64,000 nucleotides of DNA from contig NZ_CP065546.1 of the NCBI RefSeq assembly GCF_015999545.1, forward strand, positions 3,938,001 to 4,002,000. Reading direction: 5' to 3'. The position numbers and the translations under genes were made by a program. The notes beneath the pieces were generated by a model that was not told the DNA's origin, made no database searches, and was given only the letters and a program-made list of their open reading frames with translations. Of the stretch, positions 38,834-48,465 are shown in pieces (position 1 is the first letter of the stretch; every line of letters starts with the position of its first letter). The DNA comes from Lysinibacillus sp. JNUCC-52 (lineage in GTDB: Bacteria; Bacillota; Bacilli; Bacillales_A; Planococcaceae).

Positions 38834-39427
38834 ATGATTATCGGATTAACAGGAAGTATTGCGAGTGGCAAAAGTACAGTCGCAAAAATGATGACAGCAC
38901 TAGGTTTACCAATAGTCGATGCAGATGTTGTCGCACGTGATGTAGTTAAACCAGGTACAGAAACGTTAGCACTCATTGTACAAAACTTTGGAGAAAATAT
39001 ATTGCTTGATGATGGCAATCTAAATCGTCCGAAGTTAGGTGATATTATTTTCCATGAGCCTGCGAAACGAAAAATTTTAAATGATATTATGCATCCTGCT
39101 ATTCGTCAGGAAATGCTAACTCAACGTGATGCATATTTGGAAGCTGGACAAAAACATGTTGTCATGGATATTCCATTACTTTTTGAAAGCAAATTGCAGC
39201 ATTTTGTTGAGCGCATCCTTGTTGTTTCAGTTAGTGAAGAAGTCCAGCTTAGACGTTTAATGGAGCGCAATCAATTATCAAAAGAAGATGCACTAGCACG
39301 CATGCATTCACAGTTACCAATGTCTGTGAAAGAGAAAAGTGCTCATGCTGTCATTTATAACAACGAAAATATACAGCAAACTGAAGAGCAGTTAATTAAG
39401 ATTCTTACGCATTGGGGCGTACTTTAG
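38834..39427 (+). CDS. coaE: Dephospho-CoA kinase
   Basis: Last step of coenzyme A synthesis. 197 residues with the P-loop GLTGSIASGKSTV at residues 4-16, DADVVARDVVKPG and the lid region with RMHSQLP. The ATG at 38834, following AAAGGGGAAC, is used; the frame to 38777 overlaps mutM. It is 13 bases after mutM. Confidence 0.97.
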   Translation: MIIGLTGSIASGKSTVAKMMTALGLPIVDADVVARDVVKPGTETLALIVQNFGENILLDDGNLNRPKLGDIIFHEPAKRKILNDIMHPAIRQEMLTQRDAYLEAGQKHVVMDIPLLFESKLQHFVERILVVSVSEEVQLRRLMERNQLSKEDALARMHSQLPMSVKEKSAHAVIYNNENIQQTEEQLIKILTHWGVL

Positions 39428-39456
39428 AAAAGTGCGGAGATAATAGTACTATCAAA

Positions 39457-39492
39457 GGCATCAAGAAGTTTTACTCTTGATGTCTCTTGTTA
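39457..39492 (+). terminator. Probable terminator after coaE
   Basis: GGCATCAAGA pairs with TCTTGATGTC around GTTTTAC, followed by TCTTGTTATTTTT. The T-run is interrupted. Confidence 0.5.
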
Positions 39493-39617
39493 TTTTTAGT
39501 CTTTTTAGAATTGAAATGTCATTCAACTACCCAATTAAACATCCTATTTGATCAAATCCCCTTTATAAAGATGAATAATTGTTTTTCTGAGTTAGCAAAA
39601 CACGATTACGTTGTTTA

Positions 39618-39659
39618 GTTGATTGGAGCGGAAAGCATCTGCACAGAGTGGAAATCAAC
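39618..39659. repeat. Short inverted-repeat element remnant
   Basis: GTTGATTGGAGCGGAAAGC at the left and GAGTGGAAATCAAC at the right give GTTGATT/AATCAAC inverted ends around only about 28 bases. The ends resemble a widespread Bacillaceae intergenic repeat (known to me only as a recurring sequence); the middle is missing. Confidence 0.45.
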
Positions 39660-39681
39660 GGCAGTAGCAAAATGCATTCTT

Positions 39682-39711
39682 TGCGCAGCGATAATTGCTG
39701 CGCATTTTTTT
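39682..39711 (+). terminator. Terminator-like hairpin upstream of gapB
   Basis: TGCGCAGC pairs perfectly with GCTGCGCA around GATAATT, followed by TTTTTTTG. In the 469-base gap between coaE and gapB it lies after the repeat remnant, about 185 bases before gapB. Confidence 0.8.
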
Positions 39712-39896
39712 GTTTTTATGCGAAATAATAAGGATGAAATACTGTATTTTTTCATTTTTTAAAAGGTTCTATTTTTCAGAAAATAAGAACTTTTTTATTA
39801 TGGATATATAATGTTCATCTTTTTTAAAATTGTGTTATACTAATTAGCATAAAGTATATAATGAATATGAGTATGCACTCACAGGAGGATTTTATA

Positions 39897-40919
39897 ATGA
39901 CAGTCTCAGTTGCTATTAACGGTTTCGGACGTATTGGACGTATGGTTTTCCGCCAAGCGATCGTACAGGAAAGTTTAAATATTGTTGCAATTAACGCAAG
40001 CTACCCAGCAGAAACGTTAGCACATTTGATAAAGTATGACACAAATCACGGAACATTCGAAGGTACGATTGAACCAGCGGGCGATGCATTAATTGTAAAT
40101 GGTAAACGTGTCCAAATTATTAGCGAACGTGATCCACTAAAATTACCATGGGCTACAATGGGCGTAGATATTGTAATTGAAGCAACTGGTAAATTCAATG
40201 ATCGTGAGAAAGCAGCTATGCATCTTGAAGCAGGCGCCAAAAAAGTTATTTTAACAGCACCTGGTAAAAACGAGGACGTTACAATTGTTTTAGGTGTAAA
40301 CGATGAAAAGCTTGATGTTGAAAAACATGACGTAATTTCAAATGCTTCTTGTACAACAAACTGCTTAGCACCAGTTGCTAAAGTATTAAATGATACATTT
40401 GGTATCGAAAGCGGTTTAATGACAACAGTTCACGCATATACAAATGACCAAAAAAACTTAGATAATCCACATAAAGATTTACGTCGTGCACGCGGTTGTG
40501 CACAATCTATTATTCCAACTTCAACAGGTGCTGCCAAAGCATTGAAATTAGTGTTGCCGGAATTGGAAGGTAAAATTCATGGTATGGCACTTCGTGTTCC
40601 AACACCAAATGTATCGTTAGTAGACCTTGTTGTAGATTTAAATACAGATGTTACAGTAGATTCTGTCAATGCTGCATTTGTGAAAGCTGCAACTGAAGGG
40701 CCTATGAAAGGCATTTTAAACTTCTCAATCGAGCCACTTGTATCTTCTGATTACAACACAACAACATACTCATCAACAGTAGATGGACTTTCTACAATGG
40801 TGATGGGTGACCGTAAAGTAAAAGTACTTGCTTGGTACGACAACGAGTGGGGCTATTCTGCACGCGTAGTTGATTTAGTGAAAAAAGTTGCAAAAGCATT
40901 AGAAACAGTTAGCGCTTAA
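39897..40919 (+). CDS. gapB: Glyceraldehyde-3-phosphate dehydrogenase, GapB type
   Basis: 340 residues. Contains AINGFGRIGRMVFRQ, the catalytic cysteine in SNASCTTNCLAPV, and NDQKNLDNPHKDLRRAR. The INASYPAETLAHLIKYDTNHG stretch aligns with B. subtilis GapB rather than GapA, pointing to the gluconeogenic, NADP-preferring enzyme; position after coaE and before nrdR agrees. The ATG at 39897 with CAGGAGG is chosen over 39861. In B. subtilis gapB is repressed by CcpN on glucose; no CcpN site was identified here. Confidence 0.94.
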   Translation: MTVSVAINGFGRIGRMVFRQAIVQESLNIVAINASYPAETLAHLIKYDTNHGTFEGTIEPAGDALIVNGKRVQIISERDPLKLPWATMGVDIVIEATGKFNDREKAAMHLEAGAKKVILTAPGKNEDVTIVLGVNDEKLDVEKHDVISNASCTTNCLAPVAKVLNDTFGIESGLMTTVHAYTNDQKNLDNPHKDLRRARGCAQSIIPTSTGAAKALKLVLPELEGKIHGMALRVPTPNVSLVDLVVDLNTDVTVDSVNAAFVKAATEGPMKGILNFSIEPLVSSDYNTTTYSSTVDGLSTMVMGDRKVKVLAWYDNEWGYSARVVDLVKKVAKALETVSA

Positions 40920-40929
40920 TAAATGTTTA

Positions 40930-40968
40930 GCACATTGAAATCGTAATGGTTTCAATGTGCTTTTTTTA
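40930..40968 (+). terminator. Terminator after gapB
   Basis: CACATTGAAA pairs with TTTCAATGTG around TCGTAATGG, followed by CTTTTTTT. Confidence 0.9.
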
Positions 40969-40969
40969 T

Positions 40970-41032
40970 AATTGTGTGAGTGACAGGCACTGTGCTTTGA
41001 AAAGTCAGAATTGTGTGAGTGACAGGCACTGT
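40970..41032. repeat. Two direct copies of an AATTGTGTGAGTGACAGGCA motif
   Basis: Identical 24-base copies begin at 40970 and 41009 (39-base period) and continue with CTGT. Related GTGACAGGCAC or complement sequences occur at 31987, 48598 and 59452. Confidence 0.85.
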
Positions 41033-41180
41033 TTGCTGAAAAGATAATTAGGGAAAATGTACACTGTTCTAGGTCTGTAATCATCTGCCATACTACAGTT
41101 GGATAATGCGCTTTTCTTACTTGTAGGAAATTTGTTATAATATAAATATCAAATTGTTGTGGAATCAGGAGAGTAAAAAT

Positions 41181-41651
41181 ATGAGATGTCCTTCTTGCCA
41201 ATTTAACGGAACACGTGTAGTGGATTCGAGGCCAGTAGATGATAATAAAGAAATACGAAGACGTCGTGAATGTGAGTCGTGTGGCTTTCGTTTTACAACG
41301 TTTGAAAAAATTGAAGAGACACCGTTAGTCGTTGTGAAAAAAGAAGGCTCGCGGGAAGAGTTTAGCCGCGAGAAGGTTTTGCGCGGTCTTATTCGTGCTT
41401 GTGAGAAACGTCCTGTCGCTCTAGATGTATTAGAGGCACTTGTAATGTCAATTGAAAAAGACCTGCGACGTATTGGAAATGCTGAAGTACGATCAGAGGA
41501 TGTAGGAGAAATGGTGATGGACCGCCTAGCAAAAATCGATGAAGTTGCCTATGTTCGTTTTGCGTCAGTTTATCGTCAGTTTAAAGATATCAATGTTTTT
41601 ATCGAGGAAATAAAAGAAATTATTCAACGTCAAACAGAGCAAAAATCATAG
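41181..41651 (+). CDS. nrdR: Transcriptional repressor NrdR
   Basis: ATP/dATP-sensing repressor of ribonucleotide reductase genes. 156 residues: zinc ribbon with MRCPSCQ and CESCGF (Cys3, Cys6, Cys31, Cys34) and an ATP-cone domain (about 49-139). CAGGAGAG precedes ATG at 41181; the longer frame adds nine unsupported residues. Upstream of dnaB-dnaI, as in Bacillus. Confidence 0.96.
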   Translation: MRCPSCQFNGTRVVDSRPVDDNKEIRRRRECESCGFRFTTFEKIEETPLVVVKKEGSREEFSREKVLRGLIRACEKRPVALDVLEALVMSIEKDLRRIGNAEVRSEDVGEMVMDRLAKIDEVAYVRFASVYRQFKDINVFIEEIKEIIQRQTEQKS

Positions 41652-41675
41652 GAAAAACAGAGAGGGTGAATGACG

Positions 41676-43046
41676 TTGATTCATTTGTATAAAGAATTGC
41701 AACCAGCAGATACTTTTGACATTCGTCTACCTCATGCGCTTTCCACAATGGAACGTCAATTAGTAACATTATTTTATCAACCATTGACTGGTGCTGAACC
41801 AATTAGTCTATATTTAACGTTATGGGCAGAAGCAGAGCAAATGCCAAGACAGCAAATGAATCATTATTATTTAATGAATGTACTCGGGCTACCAATAGGC
41901 AAAGTGTTCGAAGCGCGTATTGCCCTTGAAGCAATCGGTTTATTGCGAACTTGGAAAAAGGAAGAGGTAGAGCAGCGAAGTTTTGTGTATGAGCTAATGC
42001 GCCCTCTTGATGCGGATAGTTTTATGAAAGATCCACTATTGTCTATGTTTTTGTTTAGTAAAATTGGGGAACAGGCGTATCGAAAGCTGCGTCAGCGTTT
42101 TATTCAACCTATCAGAGGTACAGAATTTAAAGATGTATCACGTGCCTTTATGGATGTTTTTAAACCAGTAAACACTAATATACCTACTGAGCTGCAAGGT
42201 GGGATAGACAGCCAAGAAATTTCGCAAAAGGTTTATCCGTTTTATTTTGAGCAATTTGATTTTGAGCTGTTACAGGCAGGTTTATCGGACCAATTAGTGC
42301 CAGCCAATTTACTAACGCTTGAAGTGCGTGAAACAATTGCGAAACTAGCATTCTTATACCATTTAACTGCGTTGGATATGCAAAAAGTTGTGATTTTAGC
42401 ACTTGATGATGATTTAGGTATTTCATTAGAGCGTTTGCGAAAAGCAGCAGCTGATTTTTATAAACTCACAGTTTCTAAAGAACCACCAAAGCTTGCAAAA
42501 GTATATGCTTCTCCAGCAGTAGAGGATGAGGCTGTTCAAAAAACAAAGGATCAGGAGTTACAACATTATTTGGAGTCAACACCTCCTGTCCAAGTATTGC
42601 GGGATATTAATAATGGGAAAGAGCCATTACAAACATCTGTTCAGCTAGCTGAGAGCTTAATTGTTCAGCATGGAATGCCAGTAGGTGTTGTCAATGCGCT
42701 ACTTGAGTATGTCATGCTCTCAACAGATATGAAGCTACCAAAGAAGTATGTAGAAACGATTGCCGATCATTGGGTACGGAAAAATATTAAGACGGCGAAG
42801 GAAGCAATGGAGCTTGCACGCCAAGAACATGATAAATATACAACGTGGAAAAATAAGCCGCAGACACCGACTAAAAACAACCAATATGCTAAAGGTCGAG
42901 TAGACAATCAGCGTAAGGAAAAGGTGCCTGAGTGGTTTTATAAACGTAATGAGCAACCAGAGGAAAGCGTATCTTCTTCAAGCACTATGGATTTTGAAAA
43001 AGAGCGTCAAAAAATATTAGCAATGCTAGGGAAAAGCGATAAGTAA
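41676..43046 (+). CDS. dnaB: Replication initiation and membrane attachment protein DnaB
   Basis: Bacillus-type DnaB (DnaB/DnaD family; not the helicase), a helicase co-loader with DnaD and DnaI. About 456 residues. The N-terminal winged-helix part carries QLVTLFYQPLTGAEPISLYLTLW. The C-terminal DnaD-like region (about 310-380) has LAESLIVQHGMPVGVVNALLEYVM and YVETIADHWVR. The tail is charged. A TTG at 41676 has GAGGGTGA at good distance; the in-frame ATG at 41670 is only three bases from it. dnaI follows after nine bases. Confidence 0.93.
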   Translation: MIHLYKELQPADTFDIRLPHALSTMERQLVTLFYQPLTGAEPISLYLTLWAEAEQMPRQQMNHYYLMNVLGLPIGKVFEARIALEAIGLLRTWKKEEVEQRSFVYELMRPLDADSFMKDPLLSMFLFSKIGEQAYRKLRQRFIQPIRGTEFKDVSRAFMDVFKPVNTNIPTELQGGIDSQEISQKVYPFYFEQFDFELLQAGLSDQLVPANLLTLEVRETIAKLAFLYHLTALDMQKVVILALDDDLGISLERLRKAAADFYKLTVSKEPPKLAKVYASPAVEDEAVQKTKDQELQHYLESTPPVQVLRDINNGKEPLQTSVQLAESLIVQHGMPVGVVNALLEYVMLSTDMKLPKKYVETIADHWVRKNIKTAKEAMELARQEHDKYTTWKNKPQTPTKNNQYAKGRVDNQRKEKVPEWFYKRNEQPEESVSSSSTMDFEKERQKILAMLGKSDK

Positions 43047-43055
43047 GGTAGGTGA

Positions 43056-44000
43056 ATGGCAATCGAACCAATTAACAAGCCATTAAAAAGAGCAATTAAT
43101 GTACCGTCATTTCAAGAGCGATATGATGCGATGCGTAGAGAAATTTTAGAACACCCTAGAGTACAAGCTTTTTTAGCAGAGCATGCAGAAGAGCTTAGCT
43201 ACGATGCAGTCGAACGTAATTTACCTAAGCTTCATGAATTTATTAGCCAATCTACTGTTTGCTGTGGCTGCGATAATACAGCTCACTGTACGAACTATTT
43301 AAAAGGGTTTATTCCAACATTACGTGTCGTACGCAATACAGTAGAAATTGATTACGTACGCTGTGAACAAAAGGTACGTGAGGAAGAACGTCGTGATGTT
43401 GCTAATATGATTGCTAGTATGCACATGCCAAAAGATGTGCTACAAGCTACAATCCAAGATTTAATGATTGATGATGAATCTCGTGTGCTCATTGCACAGA
43501 GAGCAGCACATTTTGTTAAGAAAACGGAGGAAACTGGGCAGCTTCCTACGAAAGGTTTTTATTTATATGGAAAGTTCGGTGTAGGAAAATCGTTTGTGCT
43601 TGGAGCACTTGCTAACGAATTAGCTTCCAAGAAGATTCGTTCAGTAGTCGTTTTCGTACCTGAATTTTTACGTGAAATGAAGAATGCTATCGGTGATAAT
43701 ACGTTAAATGACAAAATAGATTATGTGAAAAAGGCGCCAGTGTTGATGCTCGATGATTTAGGGGCGGAAACGATGTCGGCTTGGACGCGCGATGAAATTT
43801 TAGGAACTATTTTCCATTATCGAATGGCAGAGCAATTGCCGACGTTCATTACATCTAATTTTAATTATGATGAATTAGAACATCATTTAGCGCAATCCCA
43901 AAAAGGCGATATTGAGGTTGTAAAAGCTGGACGTATTATGGAACGAATTAAAGCTTTAACAGAGCCAATTGAAATGCGTGGCAAAAATCGACGTTTGTAA
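43056..44000 (+). CDS. dnaI: Primosomal helicase loader DnaI
   Basis: AAA+ loader that places the replicative helicase on DNA. 314 residues. N-terminal helicase-binding domain (1-110) with cysteine/histidine cluster CCGCDNTAHC around 68-77. The AAA+ domain carries Walker A LYGKFGVGKSFVLG (near 171-180), Walker B MLDDLGAE and sensor FITSNFNYDEL. GTAAGGTAGGTG precedes ATG. Ends the nrdR-dnaB-dnaI group. Confidence 0.96.
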   Translation: MAIEPINKPLKRAINVPSFQERYDAMRREILEHPRVQAFLAEHAEELSYDAVERNLPKLHEFISQSTVCCGCDNTAHCTNYLKGFIPTLRVVRNTVEIDYVRCEQKVREEERRDVANMIASMHMPKDVLQATIQDLMIDDESRVLIAQRAAHFVKKTEETGQLPTKGFYLYGKFGVGKSFVLGALANELASKKIRSVVVFVPEFLREMKNAIGDNTLNDKIDYVKKAPVLMLDDLGAETMSAWTRDEILGTIFHYRMAEQLPTFITSNFNYDELEHHLAQSQKGDIEVVKAGRIMERIKALTEPIEMRGKNRRL

Positions 44001-44065
44001 CATTGGCAGTTGCATTTTACGACAATCGAGCGTATACTGTCTCATATACTATATATGTCAATGCA

Positions 44066-44300
44066 ATGATGAGGACATGAAATTTGTGTAACAGCTTTTA
44101 GAGAGGGAAGTCATCGGCTGTAAGCTTCCTAGTTTGGGCACATATTTTACTACCTACTGAGCAGCGAAAGGGAATATCTTTCGCCGGTCCCTAGCCCGTT
44201 AGCTAGCCTTGAGCTTCGTCTGACTATTTTGTCGGAAGGAAGAAGGGTGGAACCACGAGCATACGCTTCGTCCCTTTTGTGAGGGACGGGGCTTTTTTGT
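44066..44300 (+). ncRNA. T-box leader of thrS
   Basis: The T-box sequence AAGGGTGGAACCACG is at 44243-44257. It is followed by a terminator, CGTCCCT / AGGGACG then GGCTTTTTTG (44267-44300). An upstream stem I with GAGAGGGAAG and an ACC triplet at 44152-44154 supplies a plausible threonine specifier. Uncharged tRNA-Thr should stabilise the antiterminator and switch thrS on. Confidence 0.93.
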
Positions 44301-44394
44301 TTTTTCAGGTTTTATTGCTCAAGTTGAAACAAATATTACGTCCACTGATTCATCATGCATCATACAAACAACCAAATTTAAGGAGTGTAAAAAA

Positions 44395-46329
44395 ATGTCA
44401 GAAATGATTAAGTTAACGTTCCCTGATGGCGCTGTAAAGGAATTTGCAAAAGGTACATCTACGGATGATGTCGCATTATCTATTAGCCCAGGACTTCGTA
44501 AAAAAGCATATGCAGGTAAAGTGAATGGGGAATTAGTAGATTTAAAAACTCCAATTGAAGAAGATGCAACAATTTCGATTATTACGCAAGATGATGAGGA
44601 AGCATTAGAAATCCTTCGTCACTCAACTGCCCATTTGACAGCACAAGCGATTAAACGTTTATTCCCAGAAGTGAAGCTTGGCATTGGTCCAGTTATTGAA
44701 GGTGGCTTCTACTATGATATTGATGCGCCAACACCAATTACTGCTGAGGATTTACCAGCAATTGAGAAAGAAATGAAAAAAATTATCGCTGAAAACCTAG
44801 AGGTAGAGCGTAAAAATGTAAGCCGTGCAGAAGCACAAGCAATTTACGAAGAAATTGGCGATGAATATAAATTAGAATTACTTGAAGCGATTCCAGCCGA
44901 TGAGCAAGTGTCTATTTACTACCAAGGTGAATTTTTCGACCTTTGCCGCGGTATTCACGTACCGTCAACAGGTAAACTACGTGAGTTCAAATTACTTTCA
45001 TTAGCAGGTGCTTATTGGAGAGGAAACTCTGATAACAAAATGCTACAACGTATTTATGGTACTGCTTTCTTCAAAAAAGAAGAATTAAAGCATCACCTAC
45101 AAATGTTAGAAGAAGCAAAAGAACGTGATCACCGCAAAATCGGTAAAGAATTAGAGTTATTCACAACTTCTCAAAAAGTAGGGCAAGGTTTACCACTTTG
45201 GTTACCAAATGGGGCAACAATCCGTCGTGTGATTGAACGCTATATTGTCGATAAAGAATTATCTCTTGGTTATAAACATGTTTACACACCAGTACTTGGT
45301 TCAAAAGAGCTTTATCAAACTTCTGGTCACTGGGATCATTACCAAGATTCAATTTTCCCACCGATGGAAATGGACAATGAAACATTAATTATGCGTCCGA
45401 TGAACTGTCCACACCATATGATGGTTTACAAAAACAGCATGCATTCATACCGTAACTTACCTTTACGTATTGCTGAGCTTGGTACAATGCACCGTTATGA
45501 AATGTCAGGTGCGGTTTCAGGATTGCAACGTGTACGTGGGATGACTTTAAATGATGCACATATTTTTGTACGTCCAGATCAAATTAAAGCAGAGTTCCAA
45601 AAAGTTGTACAATTAATTTTAGAAGTATACAAAGACTTTGATTTAAAAGATTACTCATTCCGTCTGTCTTACCGTGATCCAGCAGATACAGAAAAATACT
45701 TCGATGACGATGCAATGTGGGAAAAAGCACAAAGCATGTTAAAAGAAGCGATGGATGAGCTTGGCTTAGACTACTTCGAAGCGGAAGGTGAGGCTGCGTT
45801 CTATGGTCCGAAACTTGACGTACAAGTAAAAACAGCGATTGGTAAAGAAGAAACATTATCAACTGTACAGTTAGACTTCTTATTACCAGAACGCTTTGAC
45901 TTAACATACGTAGGCGAAGATGGTAAACCACACCGTCCAGTCGTAATTCACCGTGGTGTTGTGTCAACAATGGAACGTTTCGTAGCATTCTTAATTGAAG
46001 AATATAAAGGTGCATTCCCTACATGGTTAGCGCCAGTACAAGTAGAGGTTATTCCTGTATCGAACGAAGCACACTTCGATTATGCAAAACAAATCGAAGA
46101 ACAGCTGACAGCAGCAGGTTTACGTGTTGAAATGGATGACCGTGAAGAAAAACTTGGTTACAAAATCCGTGAAGCACAAATGAAAAAGATCCCATACATG
46201 CTTGTTATTGGGGATAAAGAAGTTGAGGCAAACGGTGTGAACGTGCGTCGTTATGGCTCAAAAGATTCTGAAACAATTTCTTTCGCGGACTTCCTAGCGA
46301 ATATTAAAGCTGAGGTTGCACGTTTTTAA
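44395..46329 (+). CDS. thrS: Threonyl-tRNA synthetase
   Basis: Charges tRNA-Thr. 644 residues: TGS domain (1-62), editing domain (about 65-225) with [17 protein letters not shown], class II catalytic core (about 240-535) with [14 protein letters not shown] carrying a zinc-ligand cysteine, and the C-terminal anticodon domain (about 540-640) with [28 protein letters not shown] precedes ATG. Regulated by the T-box upstream. Confidence 0.98.
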   Translation: MSEMIKLTFPDGAVKEFAKGTSTDDVALSISPGLRKKAYAGKVNGELVDLKTPIEEDATISIITQDDEEALEILRHSTAHLTAQAIKRLFPEVKLGIGPVIEGGFYYDIDAPTPITAEDLPAIEKEMKKIIAENLEVERKNVSRAEAQAIYEEIGDEYKLELLEAIPADEQVSIYYQGEFFDLCRGIHVPSTGKLREFKLLSLAGAYWRGNSDNKMLQRIYGTAFFKKEELKHHLQMLEEAKERDHRKIGKELELFTTSQKVGQGLPLWLPNGATIRRVIERYIVDKELSLGYKHVYTPVLGSKELYQTSGHWDHYQDSIFPPMEMDNETLIMRPMNCPHHMMVYKNSMHSYRNLPLRIAELGTMHRYEMSGAVSGLQRVRGMTLNDAHIFVRPDQIKAEFQKVVQLILEVYKDFDLKDYSFRLSYRDPADTEKYFDDDAMWEKAQSMLKEAMDELGLDYFEAEGEAAFYGPKLDVQVKTAIGKEETLSTVQLDFLLPERFDLTYVGEDGKPHRPVVIHRGVVSTMERFVAFLIEEYKGAFPTWLAPVQVEVIPVSNEAHFDYAKQIEEQLTAAGLRVEMDDREEKLGYKIREAQMKKIPYMLVIGDKEVEANGVNVRRYGSKDSETISFADFLANIKAEVARF

Positions 46330-46427
46330 TAGTACAAATGATTAGATAAACTTCATTCGTTGTGCTATATTTGGAATAAAGTTTCGATGGATTGCACATA
46401 TTAATGATGAGATTGTAAAAAACATAT

Positions 46428-46456
46428 TTGACAATCTAATTTGTACATGCTAATAT
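46428..46456 (+). promoter_or_regulatory. Strong sigma-A promoter of the infC operon
   Basis: TTGACA and TAATAT with a 17-base spacer. It lies about 257 bases before infC, leaving a long structured leader. Confidence 0.85.
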
Positions 46457-46462
46457 GATTAA

Positions 46463-46626
46463 GGTTAATGAATACAAAGTTTGTGGTTGAAGTAGAGGCT
46501 GCCCGCTTCTCACCTGATACAACGCTTAGGCTGTGAACAGGTATGACACGTTGAATTGTTTTGCGTACACTTACGCATGCACATATAGCGGGCGGACATC
46601 TTCAAAAATGTCCGTCCTTTTTTTAT
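46463..46626 (+). ncRNA. infC-rpmI-rplT leader with attenuator (L20 leader type)
   Basis: A long leader follows the promoter. It ends in a GGCGGACAT / ATGTCCGTCC hairpin with seven T residues (46591-46624). CTGCCCGC near 46500 can pair with the GCGGGCGG strand of that hairpin. In B. subtilis L20 represses this operon through such a leader and premature termination. The assignment rests on position and architecture, not on a full structural match. Confidence 0.7.
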
Positions 46627-46712
46627 GGACATGACAAGAGGATGTACCGTTCAACCGGGCAAGGCTTTGCCCAAACCATGTATTCGCGACAACTACTTGG
46701 AGGTGGATTACT

Positions 46713-47228
46713 ATTAGCAAAGACATGTATGTAAACGAAGGCATTCGCGCACGTGAACTTCGATTAATCGATCACAATGGTGACCAGCTTGGTGTAAAGA
46801 CACGTAACGAAGCGCTAGAAATCGCCACTCGTGTAAACTTGGATCTTGTCCTTGTGGCCCCTCAAGCCAAGCCGCCAGTCGCTCGTATCATGGACTATGG
46901 TAAATTTAAGTTTGAACAGCAAAAGAAAGACCGCGAAATTCGTAAAAATCAAAAAGTTATCGTGATGAAAGAGGTTCGTTTGAGCCCAACAATCGATGAA
47001 CATGATTTCCAAACGAAGCTACGTAATGCGATTAAATTCCTTGAAAAAGGTGATAAAGTTAAATGTAGCCTACGTTTCAAAGGTCGTGCGATTACACACA
47101 AAGACATTGGTCAACGTGTATTAGATCGATTTGCTGAAGCTTGTGCTGAAGTATCTACGGTTGAACAAAAACCGAAGATGGAAGGCCGAAGCATGTTCTT
47201 AGTTCTTCAACCAAAGAACGAGAAATAA
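46713..47228 (+). CDS. infC: Translation initiation factor IF-3
   Basis: Binds the 30S subunit and checks start-codon fidelity. 171 residues: N-domain ([20 protein letters not shown]), lysine-rich linker and C-domain ([20 protein letters not shown]). The most convincing start is ATT at 46713: TGGAGGTGG lies about seven bases before it, the frame ATT-AGC-AAA-GAC-ATG is open, and the resulting SKD N-terminus matches Bacillus IF-3. The first ATG (46725) is 18 bases from the site. Rare AUU starts are a known autoregulatory feature of infC. Confidence 0.94.
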   Translation: MSKDMYVNEGIRARELRLIDHNGDQLGVKTRNEALEIATRVNLDLVLVAPQAKPPVARIMDYGKFKFEQQKKDREIRKNQKVIVMKEVRLSPTIDEHDFQTKLRNAIKFLEKGDKVKCSLRFKGRAITHKDIGQRVLDRFAEACAEVSTVEQKPKMEGRSMFLVLQPKNEK

Positions 47229-47259
47229 TATTAGACGAACAGTTTAGGAGGAATTCGAC

Positions 47260-47460
47260 ATGCCAAAAATGAAAACTCACCGTGGAGCTGCGAAACGTTT
47301 CAAAAAAACGGGTTCAGGTAAATTAAAATATGACCGTGCTTATGGAAGCCACTTATTCGCAAACAAGTCTACGAAACAAAAACGTCACCTACGTAAAGGT
47401 AAAGTTGTATCATCTGGTGACTTCAAACGCATCAAATCATTACTTGTTTACATGAAATGA
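47260..47460 (+). CDS. rpmI: 50S ribosomal protein L35
   Basis: 66 residues, very basic, starting [20 protein letters not shown], the L35 signature. AGGAGGA precedes ATG. Between infC and rplT in the conserved operon. Confidence 0.98.
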   Translation: MPKMKTHRGAAKRFKKTGSGKLKYDRAYGSHLFANKSTKQKRHLRKGKVVSSGDFKRIKSLLVYMK

Positions 47461-47482
47461 TTGACAACACAAAATAAACTAA

Positions 47483-47878
<396 letters not shown>

Positions 47879-47879
47879 A

Positions 47880-47909
47880 AAAGAGCGACATAGTCGCTCT
47901 TTTTTATTT
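47880..47909 (+). terminator. Terminator of the infC operon
   Basis: AAAGAGCGACTA-type hairpin: AAGAGCGACA / TAGTCGCTCTT then TTTTT, directly after the rplT stop. Confidence 0.92.
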
Positions 47910-47910
47910 C

Positions 47911-48086
47911 TGCCCCGAAAGCGAAGCGACAGGGGCAAAAGGTTTCTGCCCCGAAAGCGAAGCGACAGGGGCAAAAAAGATTTCTGCCCCGAAAGCAAAG
48001 CGACAGGGGCAAAAAAGATTTCTGCCCCGAAAGCAAAGCGACAGGGGCAAAAAAGATTTCTGCCCCAAAAGCAAAGCGACAGGGGC
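47911..48086. repeat. Five tandem hairpin units after rplT
   Basis: Units TGCCCCGAAAGC...GGGGCA of 26 bases start at 47911, 47947, 47985, 48023 and 48061 (spacing 36, 38, 38, 38) with A-rich spacers ending GATTTC. Each can fold with a TGCCCC/GGGGCA stem. Units 1-2 carry GCGAAGC, units 3-5 GCAAAGC, showing stepwise copying. Confidence 0.92.
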
Positions 48087-48156
48087 AAATAGATTAGTGT
48101 ATAGTTAAGACTGGTGAGGTTCTTTCATCAGTCTTTTTACATAGGAGGTTGTTTTA

Positions 48157-48429
48157 ATGGCTCAAGCATTACTTGCCTATATGGCAATTGTTTCAATCGT
48201 ATTGCTCGTCATGATGGGTATGGATAAATCACGCGCTAAAAAGCATGAATGGCGCATTGCGGAGCGTACATTATTTACACTTGCTATTGCAGGTGGTGCA
48301 GTCGGTGGTGTGTTAGGTATGTATTTATTCCGTCATAAAACACGCCATAATAGCTTTGCGTTTGGCTTCCCATTGATTGCGGCTATTCAAATTTTTATTA
48401 TTGTGCAATTATGGGGCAGCTCTTTATAG
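48157..48429 (+). CDS. ysdA: DUF1294 membrane protein YsdA
   Basis: 90 residues with three hydrophobic segments and the DUF1294 core MGMDKSRAKKHEWRIAERTL followed by GGAVGGVLGMYLFRHKTRH. Function unknown. AGGAGGTTG precedes ATG. Its place after rplT matches B. subtilis ysdA. Confidence 0.9.
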   Translation: MAQALLAYMAIVSIVLLVMMGMDKSRAKKHEWRIAERTLFTLAIAGGAVGGVLGMYLFRHKTRHNSFAFGFPLIAAIQIFIIVQLWGSSL

Positions 48430-48465
48430 AGAGGCTTTCCACATTAAAACGATAGCACGCTGGAG

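Noticed and set aside
45584-46015. Minus-strand frame inside thrS
   Set aside because: Antisense to a fully conserved synthetase; no site or homology.
47908-48086. CRISPR-like array after rplT
   Set aside because: Repeat units are palindromic and the spacers are identical short A-rich pieces of 10-12 bases; no unique spacers and no cas genes.
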